Below, piece by piece: positions 7,606 through 16,102 of a stretch of 64,000 bases of DNA (position 1 is its first letter; every line of letters starts with the position of its first letter). The translations under genes and the position numbers were made by a program. The notes beneath the pieces are model-generated. The model was given only the letters and a program-made list of their open reading frames with translations. It had not been told where the DNA came from and searched no databases. The stretch comes from Candidatus Margulisiibacteriota bacterium (lineage in GTDB: Bacteria > Margulisbacteria > Riflemargulisbacteria > GWF2-39-127), in the NCBI GenBank assembly GCA_003242895.1, contig QKMY01000024.1:62001-126000 (forward strand), in the 5' to 3' direction.

Positions 7606-8970
7606 TTATTCCCTGAAGTCAGGTGTTTCCCGAAGCTTTCTATAAAGTGTTGACCGATCAATGCCCAGAGCTTTTGCAGCCTGCCGTATATTTCCCTGAG
7701 TACATTTTAAAGCATTCAGAATTATTATTCTTTCACTTTCAACGAGAGGGATAATAAGAGTATTTGACGTAGGTACTGGTGCCGGAACCTCTTCCGCCAT
7801 GTTTTTATAGATTTCTGAAGGAACATCCTCTAGGGTTAAGAGTTCGTTTTTTGTGAGGATTATTCCACGTTCGATGATGTTTTCCAGCTCTCTTATGTTT
7901 CCAGGCCAGTCATGATTGAGGATCGCATGGAGTGCTTGACTATCGATCCCGGTGACTTTTTTTTTTATTTTTTGAGAATAGATTTTGAGAAAATGATTGG
8001 TTAATGGCTCGATATCTTCTTTCCGTTCTTTCAGAGATGGCAACATTATAGGAAATACGGTGAGCCGATAATAGAGATCATTCCTGAACTTTCCTTGGTC
8101 TGTGGCAACCTTGAGGTCTTTGTTCGTTGCCGAAATAATCCTCACGTCGACTCTTACCGGTTCGTTTCCGCCAATTCGGTAAAATTCTTTTTCCTGTATC
8201 ACCCGTAACAGTTTTGATTGCATCTGGATATCGATATCGCCGATTTCATCAAGAAAAATAGTCCCGCCATCAGCCAACTCGAATTTGCCTTTTGTTTGTT
8301 GATAAGCTCCGGTAAATGATCCTTTTTCGGCGCCAAACAACTCATGTTCAAGTAACGATTCCGGAATAGCCGTACTGTTAACCGCAATAAACGGTTTGTT
8401 TTTTCTGTCGGAATTATAATGTATTTCTTTGGCAACGAGTTCTTTTCCTGTCCCGCTTTCTCCTTGGATTAAAACCGTAACGTTATTTTCTGTCGCCTTA
8501 GAGATTAAATTAAATACCTTTTTCATGGGGAGTGAGATCCCAATAATGGAGTCAAAGGTATATACTGAGCCGATTTCGGATTGAATAACTCTATTCGTTC
8601 TGGTAATTTTACAGGTTTCCAGTGCATTTTTTACCGTTATTTTTAATTTGTCGATGTTAAAAGGTTTGAGGAGAAAATCATATGCCCCGTTTTTCATAGC
8701 TTCGATTGCAGTTTCAATCGATGCATTTCCTGTCATGATAATTACCGGGGTTTCCGGACTTATTTCTTTCATCTTTTTTAGGACAGTGAGTCCATTTATT
8801 TTGGGTATCTTTATATCAAGCATGACCAGGTCAGGTAGTTTTTTTTCGAATACGTTGAGCGCTTCTGCTCCATCTTGAGCCGTAAAACAGTCATAAAGAG
8901 GGCCAAGAATATGCTCGGAAATAGCTTTTCGAATATTTAATTCATCATCAACAATAAATATTTTTTCCAT
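7606..8970 (-). CDS. NtrC-family sigma-54-dependent response regulator
   Basis: The 454-residue protein has three standard domains. Residues 1-120 are a receiver with phospho-acceptor D52 (MLDIKIP), T80 and K102. Residues about 135-375 are an AAA+ domain with Walker A GESGTGKE, the sigma-54 contact loop as GSFTGA, and Walker B GTIFLDEIGDI. The C-terminus is a Fis-type helix-turn-helix (NIRQAAKALGIDRSTLYRKL). It would activate sigma-54 promoters after phosphorylation. No histidine kinase lies next to it, so it is an orphan. In flagellated bacteria such regulators often control middle or late flagellar genes; that link is inference here. Confidence 0.93.
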   Translation of the reverse strand: MEKIFIVDDELNIRKAISEHILGPLYDCFTAQDGAEALNVFEKKLPDLVMLDIKIPKINGLTVLKKMKEISPETPVIIMTGNASIETAIEAMKNGAYDFLLKPFNIDKLKITVKNALETCKITRTNRVIQSEIGSVYTFDSIIGISLPMKKVFNLISKATENNVTVLIQGESGTGKELVAKEIHYNSDRKNKPFIAVNSTAIPESLLEHELFGAEKGSFTGAYQQTKGKFELADGGTIFLDEIGDIDIQMQSKLLRVIQEKEFYRIGGNEPVRVDVRIISATNKDLKVATDQGKFRNDLYYRLTVFPIMLPSLKERKEDIEPLTNHFLKIYSQKIKKKVTGIDSQALHAILNHDWPGNIRELENIIERGIILTKNELLTLEDVPSEIYKNMAEEVPAPVPTSNTLIIPLVESERIIILNALKCTQGNIRQAAKALGIDRSTLYRKLRETPDFRE

Positions 8971-9335
8971 AATAACGTCCTGTGGATAATTATCAAGGGT
9001 TTTTAAGTTAACAGTAATTATATGATATCATGCGAATTGGAAATATAGCAAACAAGGCTGGCCGCCGGTGTGCTTGTCCTTTGGGCTTTTTGAGATATCG
9101 GCTGTTATTTTATGCGTTGTTGTGTCAATAAATCGATATATTTGTTGTTTGTGTCGATAATTTGTTGTGGTTGCAATAAAATATGTTTGGTCTGCGTATG
9201 CTTTTTTCGTTCGATCATTAAATAATTGTTCATAAAAGCAGATATTTGCAAGGAAATGCTTGACTTCTAAAAATATGCTATGCTAAATTGTAAGTAATAA
9301 ACTAATTATTTTTTGTTATGGAGGGGGTGAAAAAC
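8971..9335. other. Intergenic region between the NtrC-type regulator and HU
   Basis: About 365 bp without an ORF I would support. It holds the HU promoter at its right end and presumably the promoter of the divergent regulator gene. I found no sigma-54 -24/-12 box, no tRNA and no strong hairpin in it. Confidence 0.5.
9260..9289 (+). promoter_or_regulatory. Promoter of the HU gene
   Basis: TTGACT at 9260-9265 is followed after 18 nt by TAAATT (9284-9289), preceded by TG at 9281-9282 as an extended -10 element. The predicted start lies about 40 nt upstream of the HU start codon. This is one of the best sigma-70-type promoters in the window. Confidence 0.65.
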
Positions 9336-9608
9336 TTGAATAAAGGTGAATTGGTTGCAAGTGTCGCTGATGCTACAAGCATGTCAAAATCATCTGTAGC
9401 GCAAGTAATAGATGCAGTAATCGAATCTATTGGCAAAGCGCTTAACAAAGGCGATGATGTCGCTATTGTTGGTTTTGGTACATGGAAAAAGAAAACAAGA
9501 GCAGCTAGAAAAGGAAGAAACCCACAGACAGGACAAACAATTAGTATCGCTGCAAAAAATACTGTAACTTTTAGTGCTGGTAAAGGTCTAAAAGATCAAG
9601 TAAACTAA
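9336..9608 (+). CDS. HU-family DNA-binding protein
   Basis: The product (about 90 residues) is a complete HU/IHF protein: NKGELVASVADATSMSKS at the N-terminus, VGFGTWKKKTRAARKGRNP with the DNA-binding arm (GRNPQTGQTISI), and FSAGKGLKDQVN at the end. HU bends DNA and organises the nucleoid. The start is TTG at 9336, because GGAGGGGG (9320-9327) sits 8 nt upstream and the family normally begins M-N-K. The in-frame ATG at 9318 overlaps that ribosome-binding site, so it is unlikely. It has its own promoter and a strong terminator, so it is monocistronic. Confidence 0.95.
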   Translation: MNKGELVASVADATSMSKSSVAQVIDAVIESIGKALNKGDDVAIVGFGTWKKKTRAARKGRNPQTGQTISIAAKNTVTFSAGKGLKDQVN

Positions 9609-9633
9609 TTTATTGGTTATAGTGTATCTAATA

Positions 9634-9666
9634 AGAAATCCCTAATAAACAGGGATTTCTTTTTTT
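9634..9666 (+). terminator. Rho-independent terminator of HU
   Basis: AGAAATCCCT (9634-9643) pairs perfectly with AGGGATTTCT (9651-9660) across a 7-nt loop, and a run of seven T residues follows directly. It is 26 bp after the HU stop codon. Confidence 0.95.
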
Positions 9667-9762
9667 AACTCCCAGCCGATTTATGGACAAAAAATGAAAT
9701 ATTTGTTAAACTAATTAGTAGCTTTTTCTCGGAATCAAGTTTAATTTGATGTGTAGATTTGA

Positions 9763-9790
9763 TTGACGTATTGAAATAGGTTAATATTAA
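9763..9790 (+). promoter_or_regulatory. Possible promoter of the FapA-like gene
   Basis: TTGACG (9763-9768), a 16-nt spacer and TATTAA (9785-9790) would start transcription about 25 nt before the ATG at 9822. No Shine-Dalgarno is visible in the leader. Confidence 0.4.
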
Positions 9791-9821
9791 ATGTTTCGTC
9801 TCCGGGCTTTAATGAAATAAT

Positions 9822-11252
9822 ATGGCTAATAATTCAATAAACGTTATTAATATCAAAGTATCGCAGAATGAAATGCAAGCAGTTGTGAGGATCTCTTCTG
9901 CAAAGGATGATTTTTGCTCTGAAGATATTATTAAAGAACTCAAGAAAAACTTCGTAATTTTCGGCATAGACAATGAGTTGATTGACAAAATTGTTACAGC
10001 TAAGCTGTTTGAAGAGGATCATATTGTTGCTGTCGGTGTTACTCCAATCCCCGGGGAAGATACTAAAAAAGAGTTCTTCTTCGAGATAAAAAATAAAGAA
10101 CCCAAACCAATTATACGCGAAGATGGGAGCGTTGATCATTATAATCTTGATACTGTTCTCCAGGTCGAAGAGGGCGAGTTATTGTCAAAAATAATATCCT
10201 CGACCAAAGGGATTCCTGGAATGACTGTCACTGGTAAAGAATTAAAGACAAGTAACGGACGAGAGTTACCGCTTAAGGCAGGCAATAATGTTGTCGCTAC
10301 TGTTGTTGAAGATGGGATGGAGTTTCATGCAAAAATAACCGGCTGTCCGAAGCTTATAGGGAACACGGTTCATGTTTCCAGCCAATATATAATTGAAACT
10401 GATATAGATTTTTCTGTCGGGAATGTAGAGTTTAACGGAGATATTGTTATAAAAGGCGATGTGCTTGATGGCTTCAAGGTCATTGCTTCCGGTAATATCG
10501 ATGTTCATGGCAATATTAAAAATGCTATTATCGAAGCCGGAGGAACTGTCAATGCTTTAGGCGGGATTATCGCAAAAGATAAAGGCTATGTTAAGGCTGG
10601 CGTTGATGTGAATGCAATTTTTATTGAGAGTGGCAATGTTGAAGCAGTGAATAAAGTAAATGTTAAACGAGCTATTATGCATAGTAAAATTAAGGCTGGC
10701 AACTCAATTGTCTGCGCCGAAGGGAAAGGCTTGGTCGTTGGTGGAGAGCTTATAGCAGATAACGTGATCCAGGCTAAAGATGTCGGATCCGAATACTCAA
10801 CGAAAACAAAAATCACCGTTGGTAATCTTATTGAATTAAAAGAACGTATGCAGTTAGTTTCGAGTGAGATTGAGAGAGTAATGGAAAATTTTACCAAACT
10901 CAAGCTTAATCGCGAGAAACTTGAAGAATCAATTTCAGCCGGCAAGGCAGCGAGTCCGGTAGATCAGGCAAAAATTGATCAGTTGAAGGCATTTCATGCA
11001 AAAATTAACGATGCTCAAAGGGGGCTTCTTGAGCAGTTAAAAAAGCTGAAAGAGGAGCAAACGCAAGTCTCTGAACAAATCGAACAAAAACGGACGCCGA
11101 TGCTCGCGGTCTCAGGAAAAGTCTATCCTGGTGTCGATATAACTATGAACGGTTGTAAGTGCCATATGGAAAAAACCTTATCGTACGTTACTTTCTATGA
11201 AAAGGGCGGACAAATTAAAATGTCAAAATTCGTGGCAGCTGGAATTGAATAA
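9822..11252 (+). CDS. FapA/DUF342 family polymer-like beta-helix protein
   Basis: The 476-residue protein matches the FapA (DUF342) family. An N-terminal alpha/beta region is followed by a right-handed beta-helix of short repeats, roughly residues 180-330 (VEFNGDIVIKGDVLDGFKV, ASGNIDVHGNIKNAIIEAGG, GGIIAKDKGYVKAG). A coiled coil spans about residues 335-425 and ends in a small beta domain. The family is widespread in diderm and Firmicute genomes and is often found near chemotaxis, motility or signalling genes; its molecular role is poorly known. Here it precedes the PASTA-kinase operon by about 100 bp. There is no obvious Shine-Dalgarno at the ATG. Confidence 0.85.
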   Translation: MANNSINVINIKVSQNEMQAVVRISSAKDDFCSEDIIKELKKNFVIFGIDNELIDKIVTAKLFEEDHIVAVGVTPIPGEDTKKEFFFEIKNKEPKPIIREDGSVDHYNLDTVLQVEEGELLSKIISSTKGIPGMTVTGKELKTSNGRELPLKAGNNVVATVVEDGMEFHAKITGCPKLIGNTVHVSSQYIIETDIDFSVGNVEFNGDIVIKGDVLDGFKVIASGNIDVHGNIKNAIIEAGGTVNALGGIIAKDKGYVKAGVDVNAIFIESGNVEAVNKVNVKRAIMHSKIKAGNSIVCAEGKGLVVGGELIADNVIQAKDVGSEYSTKTKITVGNLIELKERMQLVSSEIERVMENFTKLKLNREKLEESISAGKAASPVDQAKIDQLKAFHAKINDAQRGLLEQLKKLKEEQTQVSEQIEQKRTPMLAVSGKVYPGVDITMNGCKCHMEKTLSYVTFYEKGGQIKMSKFVAAGIE

Positions 11253-11281
11253 ATCTTGTTGTTTTCACCAGTTTTTAGTTA

Positions 11282-11290
11282 TGATATAAT
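11282..11290 (+). promoter_or_regulatory. Extended -10 promoter of the kinase-rsgA-rpe-ribD operon
   Basis: TGATATAAT (TG at 11282-11283, TATAAT at 11285-11290) is an exact extended -10 element. The -35 at the right spacing (TTTTCA) is poor, as is usual for this class. The start would lie about 60 nt before the GTG of the kinase gene. Confidence 0.55.
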
Positions 11291-11350
11291 ACTCTTGCAT
11301 TTCGTGCTGTCAGATGTTCCTGTTGAGTAATCGGTTTTGAGCAGAGGGAA

Positions 11351-11368
11351 GAAGCTGTGAACAGCTTC
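11351..11368. repeat. Perfect inverted repeat spanning the kinase start codon
   Basis: GAAGCTGT (11351-11358) and ACAGCTTC (11361-11368) form a perfect 8-bp inverted repeat with a 2-nt centre. It includes the GTG start codon (11357-11359) and lies just after the Shine-Dalgarno GAGGGAAG. It could act as an operator or as an mRNA hairpin limiting initiation; this is inference. Confidence 0.55.
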
Positions 11369-13111
11369 AAAATACTGGCCTGTCATATTATGAAAAAAAT
11401 AATAAAAAATCAATTCCAGATTAATAGCCTCATTAGAGAAGACCTCATAAGTTATACCTTTTCAGGTACAATTATTTCAACAAATATCGATATAATAATT
11501 AAACAGTACAAAACTGCACATATACCATCTGAGTATCTAGATGCACTCGTCGATAAATTGGATTCGCTAAAAAAAATAGTGCATCCGTATCTAATTAAAA
11601 TCGTTGACTATGAATGTATTAATAATAATCTTTTTGTTATCTATGAACATAGTCTTGGCATGACATTGCCGGAAGCTTTTGAAAAAGGAGAATTTTTCTT
11701 AAATGAAGCTCCAGCCGTGACAATTGGAGAAGACAATAGCAAAGTGATTGATCAGGACAAGATTGTTTCCCTGCTTGAGAAAATAAATGAAGGACTGGCG
11801 TTCCTGTATGGCAATAATTATTGCCATGGTGCTATTAACCCTGATACTATTTTCTTGCTTCAGAACGGGGCTATTAAGATAACCGATTACGTTGTTAGTA
11901 ATGAAATTAATTTGTTTAATCTTCAGTCTCAGCATATTATTGACCAAGCAGCCTTTTATTCTCCTGAACAACTAACTCGAGGAATTACCACAAAGTCATC
12001 AGATATTTATTCTCTTGGCATTATTCTGTATTGGTTATATAGCGGAAATTTGCCCTTTAAAAATAATAGTGATGTGAAGAAGCTGAATAAAGAGATTTCT
12101 CGAGGTGCTGTGCCTCCTGAGTCGATGGCAGGAGCTATTCCTGCTCATATAAGTAATGTCATTATGGCTATGCTTGAACGTGATAGAAAAGATAGATTCA
12201 AAAATATCGGAGAAGTTATTGCCAGCGTAAAAGATAATAGTATTATAAAAGAGGATATGCTTAATGGGGATGAGATGCTTAAGCAGCTTAAAGGAGAATA
12301 TATGAGTGAGCAAAAGGGCAGAAAAAAGAGATTGTCTCGCCAAAAGATTATTATCGCTGTTATTGCTGCCGGAGTGCTCATTGGATTTGCAGGGGTGTAT
12401 GGCTTATACCTTAGTTATTTCAGTTCAATTCGAGAGGTAAGGATTCCTGATCTTCGAAATGTATATAAGGAAGAAGCCGTTGTTGTTTTAAAATCGCTCG
12501 GATTAAAACCGGAGATAGCCGGGCAGATTGATGATGAAGCCATTGCTGCCAATCATATTGTTTCTACTGTTCCTGAGATTGGACGGATTGTAAAAGAAGG
12601 CCGGATAGTTAAATTGTTTGTTTCTAGAGGAGCCTCTAAGGTGTCTGTTCCCAATCTTATTGGCATGAAGGAAGATGAAGCTTTTCTCATGCTCAAGGAA
12701 CAAGGCTTTGCCCCAAAAATCACGGAGAGAATTTTTTCAAATTCTTATCCAAAGGGTACGATAATTTCTCAGGAGCCATCAGCCGATGCTTCCTTAGAAA
12801 CTAAGAGTGAGGTCGGGTTGGTATTGAGTGACGGCTATCCAGTTGAAGTTAAGGCAATGGATAGTAAGGAAGATAGTTCGGGTGATAAGCTTTTTGCCCA
12901 GATTAAATTTTCGATATTAAAAGGTTGGACAAATACAAAAGTAAAAGTTGAAATTACTTCAGCAGGAAATACGGAGTCGGTTTATGATGAAACTCATGCT
13001 CCGGGTGACGTTATGTTGCTGGAGTTTGAAGAAAACAGAGATTCTAAAATTACTATTTATTATGATGGTAATGTAGCTTTTGAAGGGTATGTTAAAGATT
13101 ATTTCCAATAA
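11357..13111 (+). CDS. PASTA-domain Ser/Thr kinase-like receptor with a degenerate catalytic loop (probable pseudokinase)
   Basis: The 584-residue protein has PrkC/Stk architecture: a cytoplasmic kinase fold (about 20-300), a basic juxtamembrane stretch, one membrane helix (IIIAVIAAGVLIGFAGVYGL, about 333-352) and two extracytoplasmic PASTA repeats (about 365-500), then a C-terminal beta domain. Fold landmarks are kept: K49 in the VAIK position, SPEQL for APE, and KSSDIYSLGIILYWLYSG. The catalytic loop, however, reads H157-G-A159-I-N-P-D-T164 where active kinases have HRDxKPxN, so the catalytic Asp, Lys and Asn are all replaced. DFG reads D177-Y-V, and no glycine-rich loop is visible. The GTG start has Shine-Dalgarno GAGGGAAG. 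rsgA starts 3 bp downstream. Confidence 0.85.
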   Translation: MNSFKILACHIMKKIIKNQFQINSLIREDLISYTFSGTIISTNIDIIIKQYKTAHIPSEYLDALVDKLDSLKKIVHPYLIKIVDYECINNNLFVIYEHSLGMTLPEAFEKGEFFLNEAPAVTIGEDNSKVIDQDKIVSLLEKINEGLAFLYGNNYCHGAINPDTIFLLQNGAIKITDYVVSNEINLFNLQSQHIIDQAAFYSPEQLTRGITTKSSDIYSLGIILYWLYSGNLPFKNNSDVKKLNKEISRGAVPPESMAGAIPAHISNVIMAMLERDRKDRFKNIGEVIASVKDNSIIKEDMLNGDEMLKQLKGEYMSEQKGRKKRLSRQKIIIAVIAAGVLIGFAGVYGLYLSYFSSIREVRIPDLRNVYKEEAVVVLKSLGLKPEIAGQIDDEAIAANHIVSTVPEIGRIVKEGRIVKLFVSRGASKVSVPNLIGMKEDEAFLMLKEQGFAPKITERIFSNSYPKGTIISQEPSADASLETKSEVGLVLSDGYPVEVKAMDSKEDSSGDKLFAQIKFSILKGWTNTKVKVEITSAGNTESVYDETHAPGDVMLLEFEENRDSKITIYYDGNVAFEGYVKDYFQ

Positions 13112-13113
13112 AT

Positions 13114-14007
13114 ATGAAAGATAAAGAAGAATATCAAGGGCTGGTAATTAAATCGTATTGCGGATACTTTTTGGTTCATTGTAATGAAGTTATATATCGT
13201 TGCAGAGTCCGTGGTACGATAGACACCAAAGAAGTTCTTGTTGGCGATTATGTTAAGTTTTCGATGACAGAAAACGACGAAGGTATTATCAAAGGTATAG
13301 TTTCACGAGTAAGTTCTCTCAAAAAACCTCCTGTTGCCAATATTAATCAAGTAATTCTTGTTTTTTCTGCTGATGAGCCGTTGCTTGATCTTGCTGAAAT
13401 CGATAAGTTCCTGCTAATCATCCAGCAAGAACAGGTGCCGATTGTCATATGTATTAACAAGATCGATCTTGCGAGTCCTCAATTCGAGGCAATAAAGGGC
13501 AATCTTAATTTCTACGACAAAATGGGAATTCCTGTATTATATGCCAGTACTGCAGAAAAAAAAGGGATTGAAGAGTTGTCGAGTAAGTTAGCTGGCCATA
13601 TCTCAATTTTTATGGGACCAAGTGGTGTCGGGAAAACCTCTTTACTGAATATTATTAAAAATGACCTTTGTTTAAAGGTATCGAAAGTTTCTGAAAAAAT
13701 TAAAAGAGGCAAGCATACAACGAGATTTGTTGAGCTGATTATGATAGCTCCTGATACGTGGGTTGTCGATAGTCCGGGGTTTTCCTTTTATTCACATAAG
13801 CTGGATCCAGCTCAATTGGCGTTGTTTTATCCTGATTTTCAAGAATACCTGGAAAACTGCAAGTTTGCTGATTGTTTTCATGTGCAAGAACCTCGGTGTG
13901 GTATAAAAGCTGCGGTTGCAGAAGGCGAAATCGCTCAGTTTCGATATGCTAATTATTGTAAAATATTACAAAGTCTTGTTGAATTGGAAAGGAACAAATA
14001 TCGATGA
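13114..14007 (+). CDS. rsgA: Ribosome small-subunit-dependent GTPase A (RsgA/YloQ)
   Basis: This 297-residue circularly permuted GTPase helps 30S subunit maturation. An OB-fold domain comes first (about 1-75). The GTPase motifs follow in permuted order: NKID, then Walker A GPSGVGKTSLLN, then G3 as DSPGF. The C-terminal zinc-binding knuckle is present (C-x4-C-x-H-x5-C in NCKFADCFHVQEPRC). The ATG lies two bases after the stop of the PASTA gene and the 3' end overlaps rpe by 4 bp, so the three genes are co-transcribed. prkC-rsgA-rpe is the order well known from Firmicutes. Confidence 0.96.
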   Translation: MKDKEEYQGLVIKSYCGYFLVHCNEVIYRCRVRGTIDTKEVLVGDYVKFSMTENDEGIIKGIVSRVSSLKKPPVANINQVILVFSADEPLLDLAEIDKFLLIIQQEQVPIVICINKIDLASPQFEAIKGNLNFYDKMGIPVLYASTAEKKGIEELSSKLAGHISIFMGPSGVGKTSLLNIIKNDLCLKVSKVSEKIKRGKHTTRFVELIMIAPDTWVVDSPGFSFYSHKLDPAQLALFYPDFQEYLENCKFADCFHVQEPRCGIKAAVAEGEIAQFRYANYCKILQSLVELERNKYR

Positions 14008-14651
14008 CATTAATTGCCCCCTCAATTTTATCAGCAGATTTTACTAAATTAGGGCAGGACATTAAGCTGGTTGAAGATGCAGGCGCTGATTGGTTACATA
14101 TTGATGTTATGGATGGCCACTTCGTGCCGAATCTAACGGTTGGCCCGGTGGTAATCAAAAATATTGCTAAACAGACAACACTTAAGCTGGATGTTCACTT
14201 AATGATCGAAAATCCTGATTATTTCATAGAAGAGTTCGTTAATTGTGGAGCATATTGTATTACTGTCCACGCTGAGGCCGTGGATCATCTTCATCGAACT
14301 ATCCACAAAATTAAAGGGTATGGCGTTAAAGCCGGGGTTGCGCTTAATCCTGCCACGTCTTTAAGTGTCCTTGATCATATTGTCGGCGATCTGGATATGA
14401 TCTTATTAATGTCAGTTAATCCCGGGTTTGGTGGGCAGAAATTTATTCCTGCCGTAGTTGATAAGATCAAAGCCCTTAAAACGATTATTAACCGCTCAAA
14501 TCCTAGCTGCCTTATTCAAGTCGATGGCGGCATTAACCTGACGACAGCAGTGGATGTAATAAATGCCGGAGCGGATATTCTTGTAGCAGGTGCTGCTGTC
14601 TACGGAAGCAGCAATCCGGCCGAAGTCATTAAACAACTGAAAATTATATAA
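14004..14651 (+). CDS. rpe: Ribulose-phosphate 3-epimerase
   Basis: The 215-residue TIM-barrel enzyme interconverts ribulose 5-phosphate and xylulose 5-phosphate. Family signatures are complete: APSILSADF, the metal site LHIDVMDGHFVPN (H32, D34), LDVHLMIE (H65), MSVNPGFGGQKFI and the catalytic Asp in QVDGGIN. Length is normal. Its ATG overlaps the rsgA stop (ATGA), indicating translational coupling, and ribD follows after 4 bp. Confidence 0.97.
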   Translation: MTLIAPSILSADFTKLGQDIKLVEDAGADWLHIDVMDGHFVPNLTVGPVVIKNIAKQTTLKLDVHLMIENPDYFIEEFVNCGAYCITVHAEAVDHLHRTIHKIKGYGVKAGVALNPATSLSVLDHIVGDLDMILLMSVNPGFGGQKFIPAVVDKIKALKTIINRSNPSCLIQVDGGINLTTAVDVINAGADILVAGAAVYGSSNPAEVIKQLKII

Positions 14652-14655
14652 CGAT

Positions 14656-15777
14656 ATGTTTTCTAAAGATGATTATTACTACATGAGAAAAGTATTAAAA
14701 CTGGCTGCTAAAGGAATCGGGATCACAAGTCCTGATCCGTTGGTGGGCGCTATACTTGTGAAAGAAGGAAGAATCATCGCTTCCGGCTATCATAAAGAGT
14801 GCGGCACCCCACATGCTGAAGTCGTTGCTATCAATAAAATAGGTAGGAAGGCCGAAGGTGCTACATTATATGTTAACCTTGAACCTTGTTGCCATTGGGG
14901 TAATAATCCGCCTTGTACCTTGCCAGTTATCAGTAATGGGATAAAAAGAGTTGTGGTTGGGATGAAAGATCCTAATCCTCTGGTGAAGAAGTGTGATAGT
15001 GCCAAAGTCCTTAGGGATGCGGGAATTCAAGTGGACTATGGCTGTTTAGAAAATGAATCTCGGAAGCTTAACGAAATATTTGTAAAATATATCACGACGG
15101 GGCTGCCTTTTGTTATTCTTAAAACTGGTATGAGCCTTGACGGAAAGATTGCTACAGCAGCCGGAGCGAGCAAATGGATTACCTCGCAGGCTTCGCGGTT
15201 GATGGTCCATAAGCTTCGTAGTATGGTTGATGCTATACTTGTGGGTATTGGTACTGTTATTCAAGATGACCCGGAACTTACTGTACGAGATGTCAATTCT
15301 TCCCAGATTAAAGACCCTGTACGGGTTATCATTGATAGCTCTGCACGTATACCGCTTAACGCGAGAGTTCTTAATCTATCATCGAAAGCAGCAACAATTG
15401 TGGTTGTGACCGAACTTGCTGCAAAAGAAAAAATAACTTTGCTTGAAGAAAAAGGCGCAATTGTAATAAAAACCAAGGCGCTTGACGGTAAGGTGAACCT
15501 CTCGGAATTAATTACGCTTTTAGGTGAGAGAAAGCTTACTTCTCTCATGGTTGAGGGCGGCGGTACAATTAATTCCAGCTTTTTTAATGCCGGAATCATC
15601 GATAAAGTGCTTTTTTTTATTGCTCCCAAAATAATCGGAGGTAAGGATTCTCCAACTCCTATTGATGGCGCTGGTATCCTCTCTATGGCAGACGTCTCAA
15701 ACCTTAACAACGTTTCTTTTACGCAAATCGGTGATGATATCCTTGTAGAAGGGTATATTTCATCCCTTATTAAGTAA
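14656..15777 (+). CDS. ribD: Bifunctional riboflavin biosynthesis deaminase/reductase RibD
   Basis: The 373-residue enzyme catalyses steps two and three of riboflavin synthesis. The N-terminal deaminase (about 1-145) has the zinc site H53-A-E55 and PCC (C78)...C87 in EPCCHWGNNPPCT. The C-terminal NADPH-dependent reductase (about 150-373) has LKTGMSLDGKIATAAGASKWI, DAILVGIGTVIQDDPELTVR and VEGGGTINSSFF. It follows rpe by 4 bp in the same operon. The other rib genes are not nearby, and no FMN riboswitch is visible. The gene has no obvious terminator. Confidence 0.96.
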   Translation: MFSKDDYYYMRKVLKLAAKGIGITSPDPLVGAILVKEGRIIASGYHKECGTPHAEVVAINKIGRKAEGATLYVNLEPCCHWGNNPPCTLPVISNGIKRVVVGMKDPNPLVKKCDSAKVLRDAGIQVDYGCLENESRKLNEIFVKYITTGLPFVILKTGMSLDGKIATAAGASKWITSQASRLMVHKLRSMVDAILVGIGTVIQDDPELTVRDVNSSQIKDPVRVIIDSSARIPLNARVLNLSSKAATIVVVTELAAKEKITLLEEKGAIVIKTKALDGKVNLSELITLLGERKLTSLMVEGGGTINSSFFNAGIIDKVLFFIAPKIIGGKDSPTPIDGAGILSMADVSNLNNVSFTQIGDDILVEGYISSLIK

Positions 15778-16102
15778 TTTTTTGATACTTACCTTTTTTT
15801 CTTAAAATCAATCTGCTATTTTTCTTGAAACAATAAAAATCAATGTTTAAAAATATTTAAATGTGGGTATATATATTTCTGGCAGTAAAAAAGGCCTCAA
15901 GATCATTCCCTAATCTAAAATAATATACGTAGATAAGCATAAAAGTCGCTATAAAATAAAATATTTGAAATTTCAAATTTATTATGCCAGAATAATTATT
16001 ATACCTACAGCCAAACGTTATTATTATGCCGAAATTTTTTATAATTTTTTGCATGATAATAATTGTATGTAGAATATGTTTAATAAAGAAAGGGGACAGT
16101 AT
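15778..16102. other. Intergenic region before the giant lipoprotein gene
   Basis: About 325 bp, very AT-rich, without a supportable ORF, RNA gene or clear terminator. It should contain the lipoprotein promoter; TGATAATAAT near 16055 is a possible -10 region but has no convincing -35. Confidence 0.4.

Noticed and set aside
9121..9180. Sigma-28 box near GTCGATAA upstream of HU.
   Set aside because: There is no TAAA at 14-16 nt upstream, and HU has a good TTGACT promoter closer by.
15261..15710. 149-codon antisense ORF within ribD, and similar long antisense ORFs in rpsA, ftsK, secD and fliD.
   Set aside because: They mirror well-recognised genes on the other strand, have no ribosome-binding site and no family resemblance.
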